This document shows positions 25,866-35,259 of a stretch of DNA of 64,000 nt, in pieces. Numbering within the stretch: position 1 is the stretch's first letter; each line of letters starts with the position of its first letter. Source of the DNA: Photobacterium kagoshimensis (lineage in GTDB: Bacteria; Pseudomonadota; Gammaproteobacteria; Enterobacterales; Vibrionaceae). The stretch lies in NCBI RefSeq assembly GCF_050337045.1, contig NZ_JAKJSO010000017.1:95904-159903 (forward strand). Reading direction: 5' to 3'. A program made the translations under genes and the position numbers. Below the pieces are notes generated by a model, which was given only the letters and a program-made list of their open reading frames with translations, was not told the DNA's origin and searched no databases.

Positions 25866-27797
25866 TTATAGCTTAAAGGTGCCTACCATGCTGTCTAGGC
25901 GCTGGGATAGGGCACGCAGCTCTTGGCTTGAGTCGGCCAATTGCGCGGCAGTATCAGCCGTACGTTGGGTCGTTTCATTAATTTCTTCAATATTGCAGTT
26001 AATGTCGTTAACCACAGTTGATTGTTCTTCCGTTGCGGTTGCCACTTGGGTGTTCATATCTGAAATTAAGGTGATACGGTCAGCGATGGACACCAATGCC
26101 GCCGATGCCTCATCGGCCGCAGACACACCGTCAGAGGTCAGCTGGCGACTTTGTTGCATCGCGCTAACGGCATCACTTGCCTCTTCTTGCAGGCGGTTAA
26201 TCATCGACTGAATTTCATTGGTTGAATCTGAGGTGCGGCTGGCTAAGTTTCGCACTTCATCGGCAACTACAGCAAAACCACGACCTTGCTCGCCCGCCCG
26301 TGCCGCTTCTATGGCCGCATTAAGCGCCAGTAGGTTGGTTTGCTCAGAGATGCCACGGATCGTATCGAGGATGCTACCGATGGCTTGGGTATTGTTAGCC
26401 AATGAACCAATCACATCACTCACTTGTGCCACATCGTTAGATAGCTGATTGATGGTATTGCGCGCCTGACCCACAACATTTTGGCCATTTTGAGTTTCCC
26501 CTTCGGCATTTTGAGCGGCATCAGCGGCTTGGGCGGCATTGCCGGCGATTTCATTGACCGTCGCGCCCATTTGATTAATGGCTGTCACCACCTGAATGGT
26601 GCGGTCGCGTTGGCTATGGCTATTATCTAGGGTGAGTTGTGCTTGAGAGGCAACAGCTTCTGCGGCACTGCGTAATGCGTTGCCTGTTTCAGCGACATCT
26701 TGCACCGAACTGTGGATCTTGCTGATAAAACTATTAAAGCCTTGTGACAGCTGCGCGATTTCATCTTTACCTTTGATCTCGATGCGGTGGCGTAAATCAC
26801 CTTCACCTTCGCCCAAGTCTTTAAATACCGCAGCAAGGTTAGCAATAGGGCGAGTAATCGAATTCGCTAGCCAAAGCGCGGCAAGGGCAAACAGCGCCGC
26901 GATCACTAAGGTCCACACCATGATTTGATGGGATGCTTTATTGAGCTCAGCGAATATTTCATCTTGTGGCACTTCGGCAACCACATACCAATCCATGGAT
27001 GGGATGTAGCTGGTTGCCACAAGGATCTGGTCGCCATTACGCTCCACAGTTGTAAAGTTAAAGTCTGCTTTATTAAGAAGCTGTTGGCTCGCTGCTGCTG
27101 AGTACTCAGACTGAAGCGTCGCTTTACCTAACTTCTGAGTGTTTTTATGTAGACGAAGCTTACCTTGATTATCAACAAGGTAGATAAAACCCGTTTGCTC
27201 AAGGGTGAATTGGTTGATGAAGCTCACCATCCCATTCATGGATTTTGATAACCCCGCGAGGCTACTTCCGTGAGGGCGTTGGTAGTTGAGGAACAGTTTC
27301 ACTTCACCGCTGTCTTCTCGGTACACACTCAATGATTTTTCCTGACCACTCGTCACCAACTTAGTGAACCAGCCATTTTGGCGGTGTTGGCGAGAGGCGG
27401 TAAAACTGTCCATCCAGTAAGTGCCGGTTTGGCGGTTCGCAATTGAGGCGTCAATCAGCTGGTATTGCTGCTTAACGGCTTTAAGCTCATCAAGAATAGC
27501 CTTGTCTTGAGCTGCGGTATGCTCTTGGCTTGTGATAGGAGGAGGCTGGATTTGTTCCGTTAATAGACGACTGTTGCCGAGCTGTTCTGCTGCCGCGAGT
27601 AAGATTGAAATTTCTTTATCTATGCTGCGATTAAACTGCATCAAGGTGGCTGGAAGCTCGGATTTAAGCAATCGCTGTTCAATCACATGATGTGCTTGGC
27701 GTTGGCTGACAAAACCCACTAAAGAGGTCGAGATTAAGATGGCAAAAATAAAGCTAAAGGCTAACTTTTGCTTGATGGTTAACTGCTTAATATTCAT
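25866..27797 (-). CDS. Methyl-accepting chemotaxis protein (first of a tandem pair)
   Basis: This is a transmembrane chemoreceptor that senses a periplasmic ligand and controls the CheA kinase. I place the start at the ATG at 27797 (643 residues) by comparison with its neighbour; a TTG start would add nine residues. It has a membrane segment at about 10-30, a large periplasmic sensor of the dCache type with YWMDSF and LFLNYQRP, a second membrane segment near 285-305, a HAMP domain (ITRPIANLAAVFKDLGEGEG) and the signalling hairpin with GRGFAVVADEVRNLA. There is no C-terminal NWETF tether. The ligand is unknown. The cytoplasmic half is about 95 percent identical to the next gene by eye. Confidence 0.92.
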   Translation of the reverse strand: MNIKQLTIKQKLAFSFIFAILISTSLVGFVSQRQAHHVIEQRLLKSELPATLMQFNRSIDKEISILLAAAEQLGNSRLLTEQIQPPPITSQEHTAAQDKAILDELKAVKQQYQLIDASIANRQTGTYWMDSFTASRQHRQNGWFTKLVTSGQEKSLSVYREDSGEVKLFLNYQRPHGSSLAGLSKSMNGMVSFINQFTLEQTGFIYLVDNQGKLRLHKNTQKLGKATLQSEYSAAASQQLLNKADFNFTTVERNGDQILVATSYIPSMDWYVVAEVPQDEIFAELNKASHQIMVWTLVIAALFALAALWLANSITRPIANLAAVFKDLGEGEGDLRHRIEIKGKDEIAQLSQGFNSFISKIHSSVQDVAETGNALRSAAEAVASQAQLTLDNSHSQRDRTIQVVTAINQMGATVNEIAGNAAQAADAAQNAEGETQNGQNVVGQARNTINQLSNDVAQVSDVIGSLANNTQAIGSILDTIRGISEQTNLLALNAAIEAARAGEQGRGFAVVADEVRNLASRTSDSTNEIQSMINRLQEEASDAVSAMQQSRQLTSDGVSAADEASAALVSIADRITLISDMNTQVATATEEQSTVVNDINCNIEEINETTQRTADTAAQLADSSQELRALSQRLDSMVGTFKL

Positions 27798-27931
27798 TAG
27801 GTATGTTATTAGGATAGTGAGCAATTGTCATACATCATGTATCGACCTTTACCCTTGTTGAATGAGGTGCTTCCTGCTTTGACTGAGTTTTGGTTACTTG
27901 CAGTTTATTGCTTTTTGGTTTGCCAGAGGCT

Positions 27932-27956
27932 AAAAAGGGAAAGCCGAAGCCTTCCC
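27932..27956 (-). terminator. Terminator after second chemoreceptor gene
   Basis: On the minus strand GGGAAGGC pairs with GCTTTCCC (one G-T pair) around a TTCG loop, followed by five T residues (27936-27932). It resembles the terminator of the sister gene in loop and placement. Confidence 0.85.
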
Positions 27957-27982
27957 TTTGTGTATTACTTTATTGTTATTAT

Positions 27983-29899
27983 TTACAGCTTAAACGTACC
28001 GACCATCGAATCTAGGCGCTGAGATAATGCGCGTAGCTCTTGGCTGGAATCTGCCAACTCTGCGGCTGTCTCAGCGGTACGTTGGGTTGTTTCATTAATT
28101 TCTTCGATATTGCAGTTGATGTCGTTCACTACCGTCGATTGCTCTTCGGTTGCGGTTGCCACCTGAGTATTCATATCGGAAATCAAGGTGATGCGATCAG
28201 CGATTGAAACCAGTGCACCAGATGCTTCATCTGCCGCAGATACGCCATCTGAGGTTAGCTGACGACTTTGCTGCATTGCATTGACCGCGTTGCTTGCTTC
28301 TTCTTGCAGACGATTAATCATCGTTTGAATTTCGTTAGTCGAATCAGACGTACGACTTGCTAGACTACGCACTTCATCGGCAACCACGGCAAAGCCACGA
28401 CCTTGTTCACCAGCGCGCGCCGCTTCAATCGCAGCATTAAGTGCTAGCAAGTTGGTCTGCTCTGAAATGCCACGAATGGTATCTAGGATGCTGCCAATCG
28501 CTTGGGTATTGTTGGCCAGTGAGCCTATCACATCACTCACTTGAGCAACGTCGTTAGACAGTTGGTTAATGCTGTTACGTGCTTGACCAACAACATCTTG
28601 GCCGTTCTGTGTTTCACTTTCAGCATTGTGAGCGGCATCTGCAGCTTGGGCGGCATTCCCCGCAATCTCATTAACCGTTGCGCCCATTTCGTTAATCGCA
28701 GTTACGACTTGAATGGTACGATCGCGTTGGCTATGACTATTGTCGAGTGTTAGCTGAGCTTGTGAAGCCACCGCTTCTGCTGCGCTACGTAATGCGTTAC
28801 CTGTTTCAGCGACTTCACGTACCGAACTATGGATCTTGCTGATGAAGCTATTAAAGCCTTGAGAGAGTTGCGCGATTTCATCTTTGCCTTCAACCTCGAT
28901 ACGGTGACGTAAATCACCTTCACCTTCGCCAAGGTCTTTAAATACTGCCGCAAGGTTAGCGATAGGGCGAGTGACTGAGCTTGCTAAAATAATCGCAACA
29001 AAAATGAACAAGGCCGCGATCCCGAATGTCCAAAGCATGATTTGGCTGGTCGCTTTATCTAATTCAGAAAAAGCTTCATGTTTGGGTAGTTCGGCAACAA
29101 CGTACCAGTCCATTGACGGGATGTAGCTGGTGGCCACTAAAGTTGTGGTGCCATTGATATCCGCTTCAGTGATATTTATATCGTGTTTATTAAGGATTTT
29201 ACGAGAGACATTAGCCCCATAAAGCTGGTCTAAACTGGTTTTACCCATTTTAGTGGTATCTTTGTGTAACCGAATTTGACCTTTTGCATCAACAAGGTAC
29301 ACAAAACCTGTTTGTTCTAGTTTGAACTGATTGATCAAGCGAACCATGTCATCAAGTGACTTAGATAAGCCAGCCATCCCTTTACCATTGAGTTGCTGGT
29401 AATTAATGAATAGCTTGACGTCGCCATTGTCTTCACGGAAGACATTGAGCATGCGTGCTTGGTTGCCAGAAGTGAAACCATAGAACCAAGCATCTTGTTG
29501 TTGGTTCAGACGGCGAAGGAAGCCGTCTTGGTTCCAGTAATCACCTGTCGAACGATCAGCGACAGATGCATCAAAGAGTTGATACTGATTTTTGGTATCA
29601 TTCAGTACTTGAATTAAATTTTGTTCTTGAGCATCACTTTGGTCTGAGTTGTAGAACTCAAGAATAAAGCGGTTGGTAGCAACTTGCTCAGCCGCTGATT
29701 GAAGCAGCGAAACTTCTTTATCAATGGCGTTACGGATTTGCATCAAGGTTGCTGGCAGTTCTGAGTTGAGCAATCTGCTTTCAACAACGTTACGCGCTTG
29801 ATTTTGACTAATGAACCCAACTAAAGCTGTAGAAGCCAGTACGGCAAGTACCATCGCAAAGATTAGCTTTTGTTTTATGGTTAAATGATTGAATTTCAT
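27983..29899 (-). CDS. Methyl-accepting chemotaxis protein (second of a tandem pair)
   Basis: This 638-residue receptor has the same design as its neighbour: membrane segment at about 8-28, periplasmic dCache-type sensor (YWNQDGFLRR, WFYGFTSG, LFINYQQL), second membrane segment near 283-303, HAMP, and the methyl-accepting signalling domain with GRGFAVVADEVRSLA. From the HAMP domain to the C-terminus I count about 16 substitutions in some 325 residues against the first copy, but the sensor domains differ at roughly half of positions. The two genes have separate terminators. It is divergent from the patatin gene by 51 bases. Ligand unknown; the split in conservation suggests the two receptors sense related but different signals. 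Confidence 0.93.
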   Translation of the reverse strand: MKFNHLTIKQKLIFAMVLAVLASTALVGFISQNQARNVVESRLLNSELPATLMQIRNAIDKEVSLLQSAAEQVATNRFILEFYNSDQSDAQEQNLIQVLNDTKNQYQLFDASVADRSTGDYWNQDGFLRRLNQQQDAWFYGFTSGNQARMLNVFREDNGDVKLFINYQQLNGKGMAGLSKSLDDMVRLINQFKLEQTGFVYLVDAKGQIRLHKDTTKMGKTSLDQLYGANVSRKILNKHDINITEADINGTTTLVATSYIPSMDWYVVAELPKHEAFSELDKATSQIMLWTFGIAALFIFVAIILASSVTRPIANLAAVFKDLGEGEGDLRHRIEVEGKDEIAQLSQGFNSFISKIHSSVREVAETGNALRSAAEAVASQAQLTLDNSHSQRDRTIQVVTAINEMGATVNEIAGNAAQAADAAHNAESETQNGQDVVGQARNSINQLSNDVAQVSDVIGSLANNTQAIGSILDTIRGISEQTNLLALNAAIEAARAGEQGRGFAVVADEVRSLASRTSDSTNEIQTMINRLQEEASNAVNAMQQSRQLTSDGVSAADEASGALVSIADRITLISDMNTQVATATEEQSTVVNDINCNIEEINETTQRTAETAAELADSSQELRALSQRLDSMVGTFKL

Positions 29900-29950
29900 A
29901 AGGCTTGGCTGTGTCTTTTATAGGAATTAGTAGAAGAGTAGAACACGAAG

Positions 29951-32263
29951 ATGATGACGAGACTTTTCCCAGCAGCTATTCAGGCTCTACAGCCCAGTTA
30001 TTATCTGCCGCTAAAGCGTATTTCTTTAGCTTTATTTGCACTATTTTGCAGTTTTATTTATTCCTCCAATGTATTGGCGCAAGAGCGTCCAAAAATTGGC
30101 GTCGTACTCGGTGGCGGCGGGGCTAAAGGCGCGGCTCATATCGGTGTTTTACGGGCGCTTGAAGAAATGAATATTCCTATTGATTATATCGCGGGGACCA
30201 GTATGGGGGCCTATGTTGGTGGCCTGTACGCAACGGGGATGAGCGCGGATGAAATCGAAGCTTTTTTAGAGACGGTTGATTGGCAAAATGGTTACAAAGA
30301 CCGAGTTGAACGCAGTGACCGACGAGTACGGGATAAGCAAAAAGAAGATCGCTTTCAAATCGGGACAGATATTGGGTTTGGCTTCTGGCAGTTTAAGGTA
30401 CCCAAAGGTTTTGTTCAGGGACAAAACATGGCGAAAATTCTGCGTGAAACCTCAGGAAATATTGCAGCAAAAGACAGTTTTGATTTATTGCCTATTCCTT
30501 TCCGAGCAATGGCAACGGATATCGAAAATCTCACCTCGGTTGAGCTGAAAGATGGCGATTTAGTGCTGGCGATGCAAGCGAGTATGTCGATCCCAGCTAT
30601 TTTGCCGCCGCTAGCGTTAGATAATCAGCTGCTGGTTGATGGGGGGATCACCAATAACTTGCCTGTGTCTGTCGTGAAAGCGATGGGGGCGGATATTGTT
30701 ATCGCCGTTGATATCAGTAATGACTTTAAAGGGCGTGATGAATTAAAAAGTTATTTTGCGGTGATGGATCAGCTGACGGATTTTATGATCCGAAAAAACA
30801 CCGAGCACCAACTGAGTTTGCTTACTGATAGTGACGTACTACTCAAGCCCGATGTTAAAGGGATATCAACAACAGATATGGCGAAGATGCCTGAAGCCAG
30901 TGAGCGTGGGTATAAAGCCGCAAAAGCATTGGCACCGCAACTCGCCAAACTGGGCAATAGTATTGCGTTTCAAAACTATATTGAAAAAAAACAGCGTCTA
31001 CGTCGCCAGCTTGAACGTGTTGATGATGTCTATGTTCATAAAATTGAATTGGTCAATGAAAGTCACTATTCGGATCAAGTGTTATTAAATCGTCTTAACC
31101 TGCAAGAAGGTCAAGAACTGAATACTGAGCAGCTAGAAGCCGGTATTAGTAGCCTTTATGCGTTGGACCGATTTGAGCGTATTGATTATCACCTACTCCA
31201 AGAAGGTGACCAAAATATCGTTCGGGTCGATGTCAGAGAGAAAAGCTGGGGGCCGAATTATATCGATTTACGTTTTGCGCTCGAAGATGATTTTAATAAC
31301 GTCACCAAGTATTCATTAGGGGTTGGCTTTAATGTCACAGGGCTGAGCGAGTCTGGTGCAGAATGGCGAACAGAGCTTGAATTTGGCTCGGATAAGCGGG
31401 TGAGTACCGAGCTTTACCTGCCTTTTGTCGATGAGCAAGAGTGGTTTGGTTTGCTGGGGGCTGATTACAGTGTAGAGCGCCGTAACATCCCATCTTCTTT
31501 TGCTTCACCTGAACTTCCCGATGAGCGTTTTATTGATCCTGTTAACTATAACAGGTTAATTTTGGATGCATCAGTTGGCTGGCAACCCCAGCTATGGCAA
31601 GAGTTGAATTTAGGTTATCGCTATATTTTAGGGACAACAGAATTTGTTAATTTCCCTGAGTCTGGTCGATTAAAACGTCGAAGCTTACAAGGGTATACCC
31701 GATTTAATTATGACACCCTTGATGATATAGCCATGCCCACACAAGGCAATTTGTTGAAGTTAGAGTTGGCTTTATCGAGCGATGACTTGGAATTTGATGA
31801 CAATAGCTCGTCTAAAGATGTGTCGACAAGTATCGATTTTGTCTGGCGAGGCGCCTACACCATAGACCGCCATACTTTTGTGGGCAAAGGTGAATATGGA
31901 AGAATTGATTCCGATTCGCCTTATCCGCTTGACCCTAAAGAGCTGGGGGGCTTCTTGAATCTATCTGGTGCACCGAAAGGTATTATTGCAGCTAAGAACA
32001 AAATATTTACAGCGGCGATCTATCGTTATCGCATTATGGATAATGACTTCGGCTTATTCCAGTCGCCTGTTTATATCGGCGGTTCGGCGGAGTGGGGAGG
32101 GGTATATAACAGTACCAAACTATCGCTCTCAGATATCCCGACCTATTTTGCTGGTAGTATTTTCACTGGGATTGGCACTCCTGCGGGGCCGTTAATTTTT
32201 GCATATGGTAAAACCGAGCATAATTACTCTTCATTTTACGTTCAATTTGGTGGTTCATTCTAG
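29951..32263 (+). CDS. Patatin-like phospholipase fused to outer-membrane barrel (PlpD/type Vd-like)
   Basis: The 770-residue protein joins a lipase to its own outer-membrane anchor. A signal peptide (about residues 22-43, ending SSNVLA) is followed by a patatin domain with the oxyanion loop VVLGGGGAKGAAHIGVL, the nucleophile Ser84 in GTSMG, and the catalytic Asp230 in VDGG. After a linker near 330-350 come a POTRA-like segment (VHKIELVNESHYSDQVLLNR) and a 16-strand-type Omp85/surface-antigen barrel to the C-terminus, which ends FYVQFGGSF with the terminal Phe typical of barrels. The layout matches the PlpD family of type Vd autotransporters. Whether the lipase faces the periplasm or is secreted cannot be read here. 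Confidence 0.9.
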   Translation: MMTRLFPAAIQALQPSYYLPLKRISLALFALFCSFIYSSNVLAQERPKIGVVLGGGGAKGAAHIGVLRALEEMNIPIDYIAGTSMGAYVGGLYATGMSADEIEAFLETVDWQNGYKDRVERSDRRVRDKQKEDRFQIGTDIGFGFWQFKVPKGFVQGQNMAKILRETSGNIAAKDSFDLLPIPFRAMATDIENLTSVELKDGDLVLAMQASMSIPAILPPLALDNQLLVDGGITNNLPVSVVKAMGADIVIAVDISNDFKGRDELKSYFAVMDQLTDFMIRKNTEHQLSLLTDSDVLLKPDVKGISTTDMAKMPEASERGYKAAKALAPQLAKLGNSIAFQNYIEKKQRLRRQLERVDDVYVHKIELVNESHYSDQVLLNRLNLQEGQELNTEQLEAGISSLYALDRFERIDYHLLQEGDQNIVRVDVREKSWGPNYIDLRFALEDDFNNVTKYSLGVGFNVTGLSESGAEWRTELEFGSDKRVSTELYLPFVDEQEWFGLLGADYSVERRNIPSSFASPELPDERFIDPVNYNRLILDASVGWQPQLWQELNLGYRYILGTTEFVNFPESGRLKRRSLQGYTRFNYDTLDDIAMPTQGNLLKLELALSSDDLEFDDNSSSKDVSTSIDFVWRGAYTIDRHTFVGKGEYGRIDSDSPYPLDPKELGGFLNLSGAPKGIIAAKNKIFTAAIYRYRIMDNDFGLFQSPVYIGGSAEWGGVYNSTKLSLSDIPTYFAGSIFTGIGTPAGPLIFAYGKTEHNYSSFYVQFGGSF

Positions 32264-32361
32264 CGTTATGTGTCGGTATTAATATACAGAAGTGTGAATG
32301 TTGTAAAAGGTTGGTAGATTTTAAATTTACGTTAAAGGTGATATGCTGGAATAACGGTTTT

Positions 32362-32464
32362 GGTCTCTTCTGGGTGCATTTGAATCTGATAGTATTCATG
32401 AAAATGCAAGGTTCTGGCAGGGAGACCAATCACTTCCAAGGATGTTTAACCGCAAAGGTTAAAC
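32362..32464 (+). promoter_or_regulatory. Structured acnB leader
   Basis: Two foldable elements precede acnB. The first is a long imperfect stem: GGTCTC (32362-32367) with GAGACC (32422-32427), TGCATTT (32375-32381) with AAATGCA (32402-32408), and GAAT (32382-32385) with ATTC (32394-32397). The second is a perfect 8-bp hairpin, GTTTAACC (32444-32451) with GGTTAAAC (32457-32464), loop GCAAA, ending 6 bases before the ribosome-binding site AAGAGGA. The nested complementarity is visible; the regulatory role is inferred. Confidence 0.55.
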
Positions 32465-32484
32465 CGAAATAAGAGGAATATGTC

Positions 32485-35082
32485 GTGCTTGAAGCCTACC
32501 GTAAACACGTCGAAGAACGTGCTGCAGAAGGAGTTGTTCCTAAGCCTCTCGATGCTGAGCAAGTTGCCGCTCTGGTTGAATTACTCAAAAATCCACCCGC
32601 GAGCGAAGAAGCCTTTCTGTTAGATTTACTCGAAAACCGTATTCCCCCTGGTGTCGATGAAGCCGCGTATGTCAAAGCGGGTTTCTTAGCTGCGTTGACC
32701 AAAGGTGATGTGTCTTCGCCAATCGTTTCTGCAGGAAAAGCGGCTGAGCTGCTGGGTACAATGCAAGGGGGCTATAACATTGAGCCGCTTATTGCATTAC
32801 TCGATAATGAGCAATTGGCTCCGATTGCCGTTAAGGCGCTTTCGCATACCCTACTGATGTTTGATGCGTTTTATGATGTTGAAGAAAAAGCGCAAGCGGG
32901 TAATGCCTTTGCACAGCAAGTACTTCAATCCTGGGCCGATGCTGAGTGGTTCTTATCTAAACCTGAATTAGCAGAAAAAATCACGTTAACTGTTTTTAAA
33001 GTCACCGGTGAGACTAATACCGATGACCTATCACCTGCTCCCGATGCTTGGTCACGACCTGACATCCCACTTCATGCCCTTGCGATGCTGAAAAATGAAC
33101 GCGAAGGGATTGAGCCTGATCAACATGGCGCTATTGGCCCGATCAAGCAAATTGAAGCGCTGCAGCAAAAAGGTCATCAACTGGTTTATGTAGGCGATGT
33201 AGTCGGGACGGGCTCGTCACGTAAGTCGGCAACCAACTCTGTGTTGTGGTTCATGGGCGACGATATCCCGAATGTGCCTAACAAGCGCGCTGGTGGCTAT
33301 GTGCTGGGTGGTAAGATTGCGCCTATCTTCTTTAATACCATGGAAGATGCGGGTGCATTGCCAATTGAAGTCGATGTGACTGCGCTCAATATGGGCGATG
33401 TTATTGATGTTTACCCATTCAAAGGTGAAGTGCGCCTGCATGGTAGTGACGATGTCGTATCGACCTTTTCGTTGAAAACAGATGTCTTGATTGATGAAGT
33501 GCGAGCGGGAGGCCGTATTCCACTGATCATCGGTCGTGGTCTTACCGATCGTGCGCGTCAGTCACTTGGTCTTCCATCATCGGATATTTTCCGTCGTCCT
33601 GTTGCCGTTGCTGAGTCAGATAAAGGCTACAGCTTAGCGCAAAAAATGGTGGGTAAAGCGTGTGGCGTTGAAGGTATTCGCCCTGGTACTTACTGTGAGC
33701 CTAAGATGACAACCGTTGGTTCGCAAGATACCACGGGCCCTATGACCCGAGATGAACTGAAAGATTTAGCCTGTCTTGGTTTCTCTGCTGAGCTGACCAT
33801 GCAGTCGTTCTGTCATACATCGGCTTATCCAAAACCGATCGATGTAAATACGCATCATACCTTACCTGATTTTATTATGAATCGTGGTGGGGTATCACTC
33901 CGTCCGGGTGATGGTGTGATTCACTCATGGTTAAACCGAATGCTACTGCCTGATACTGTTGGTACGGGCGGTGACTCTCATACACGTTTCCCGTTGGGTA
34001 TTTCTTTCCCTGCGGGTTCTGGCTTGGTGGCATTTGCCGCAGCAACGGGTGTTATGCCATTGGATATGCCTGAATCTATTTTGGTGCGCTTCAAAGGTGA
34101 GATGCAAGAAGGGATCACGCTACGAGATCTGGTTCATGCCATTCCTTATTACGCGATCCAGCAAGGTCTACTGACGGTTGAGAAAGCAGGCAAGATCAAT
34201 GAATTCTCTGGTCGAGTGTTAGAAATTGAAGGTGTTGAGCACTTAACGGTTGAGCAGGCATTTGAACTGTCAGATGCATCGGCAGAGCGTAGTGCTGCCG
34301 GCTGTACGGTTAAGCTATCGCCAGAATCGATCACTGAATACTTGAACTCTAACATCGTGATGCTCAAGTGGATGATCGCCGAAGGCTATGGCGATCGTCG
34401 CACGATTGAACGCCGAATTTCGGCCATGGAAGCTTGGGTGGCGAATCCTGAATTGATGGAAGCGGACAAAGATGCAGAGTATGCGCATGTCATTGAAATT
34501 GATTTAGCGGAGATCACGCAACCGATCCTCTGTGCACCAAACGATCCTGATGACGCGCGTTTACTATCGGATGTTCAAGGTACACAAATCGATGAAGTCT
34601 TCATTGGTTCTTGTATGACGAATATCGGTCACTTCCGTGCCGCAGGTAAGTTACTTGAAAAATTCGGTGGTCAACTCGATACGCGTTTGTGGATTGCTCC
34701 GCCAACTAAGATGGATAAAGATCAGCTAACCGAAGAGGGCTACTACGGTATCTTTGGTCGTGCTGGGGTGCGTATTGAAACCCCTGGGTGTTCATTATGT
34801 ATGGGTAACCAAGCCCGTGTTGCAGATAAAGCGACCGTGATGTCGACCTCGACGCGTAACTTCCCGAACCGTTTAGGGACTGGTGCGAACGTGTACTTAT
34901 CATCTGCGGAATTGGCAGCTGTCGGTGCTATTCTCGGTCGTATTCCGACCAAAGAAGAGTACCTAGAGTACGCGAAGCAAATCGATGCAACTGCAGCCGA
35001 TACTTACCGTTATCTTAATTTCCACCGTATGGATGCTTACACCAAAAAAGCGGACGATGTGATTGTCCAAACCGCGGTGTAG
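32485..35082 (+). CDS. acnB: Bifunctional aconitate hydratase 2 / 2-methylisocitrate dehydratase AcnB
   Basis: AcnB is the main TCA-cycle aconitase, interconverting citrate and isocitrate with a [4Fe-4S] cluster; as apo-protein it binds mRNA in E. coli. The 865-residue protein equals the E. coli length and starts at GTG (MLEAYRKHVEERAAEG) with AAGAGGA 7 bases upstream; an ATG at 32480 is out of frame. It has the N-terminal HEAT-like domain, the swivel domain (GDVVGTGSSRKSATNS), and cluster ligands in IGSCMTNIGHF and GCSLCMGNQA. It follows the structured leader described separately. In E. coli it also lies downstream of lpd and upstream of yacL. Confidence 0.99.
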   Translation: MLEAYRKHVEERAAEGVVPKPLDAEQVAALVELLKNPPASEEAFLLDLLENRIPPGVDEAAYVKAGFLAALTKGDVSSPIVSAGKAAELLGTMQGGYNIEPLIALLDNEQLAPIAVKALSHTLLMFDAFYDVEEKAQAGNAFAQQVLQSWADAEWFLSKPELAEKITLTVFKVTGETNTDDLSPAPDAWSRPDIPLHALAMLKNEREGIEPDQHGAIGPIKQIEALQQKGHQLVYVGDVVGTGSSRKSATNSVLWFMGDDIPNVPNKRAGGYVLGGKIAPIFFNTMEDAGALPIEVDVTALNMGDVIDVYPFKGEVRLHGSDDVVSTFSLKTDVLIDEVRAGGRIPLIIGRGLTDRARQSLGLPSSDIFRRPVAVAESDKGYSLAQKMVGKACGVEGIRPGTYCEPKMTTVGSQDTTGPMTRDELKDLACLGFSAELTMQSFCHTSAYPKPIDVNTHHTLPDFIMNRGGVSLRPGDGVIHSWLNRMLLPDTVGTGGDSHTRFPLGISFPAGSGLVAFAAATGVMPLDMPESILVRFKGEMQEGITLRDLVHAIPYYAIQQGLLTVEKAGKINEFSGRVLEIEGVEHLTVEQAFELSDASAERSAAGCTVKLSPESITEYLNSNIVMLKWMIAEGYGDRRTIERRISAMEAWVANPELMEADKDAEYAHVIEIDLAEITQPILCAPNDPDDARLLSDVQGTQIDEVFIGSCMTNIGHFRAAGKLLEKFGGQLDTRLWIAPPTKMDKDQLTEEGYYGIFGRAGVRIETPGCSLCMGNQARVADKATVMSTSTRNFPNRLGTGANVYLSSAELAAVGAILGRIPTKEEYLEYAKQIDATAADTYRYLNFHRMDAYTKKADDVIVQTAV

Positions 35083-35139
35083 TACGTGAGTGAGTATCGA
35101 GTACTAGGCAGTTCGCCAGTCTAGGTCAGAGATAAAGCA

Positions 35140-35166
35140 AAGCCCTCATAAATGAGGGCTTTTTTA
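35140..35166 (+). terminator. Intrinsic terminator after acnB
   Basis: AAGCCCTCAT (35140-35149) pairs with ATGAGGGCTT (35152-35161), followed by TTTTT. The reverse strand has a poor T tract, so it serves mainly acnB. Confidence 0.92.
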
Positions 35167-35259
35167 CATTGGAAGATCTTTGTCTTCTCTATCTCTCTTT
35201 TACACGTCAGTGTTGGTGTTGTTATAAGGTGTCAGTACTGGTCGTACAGGCACTTTGGA

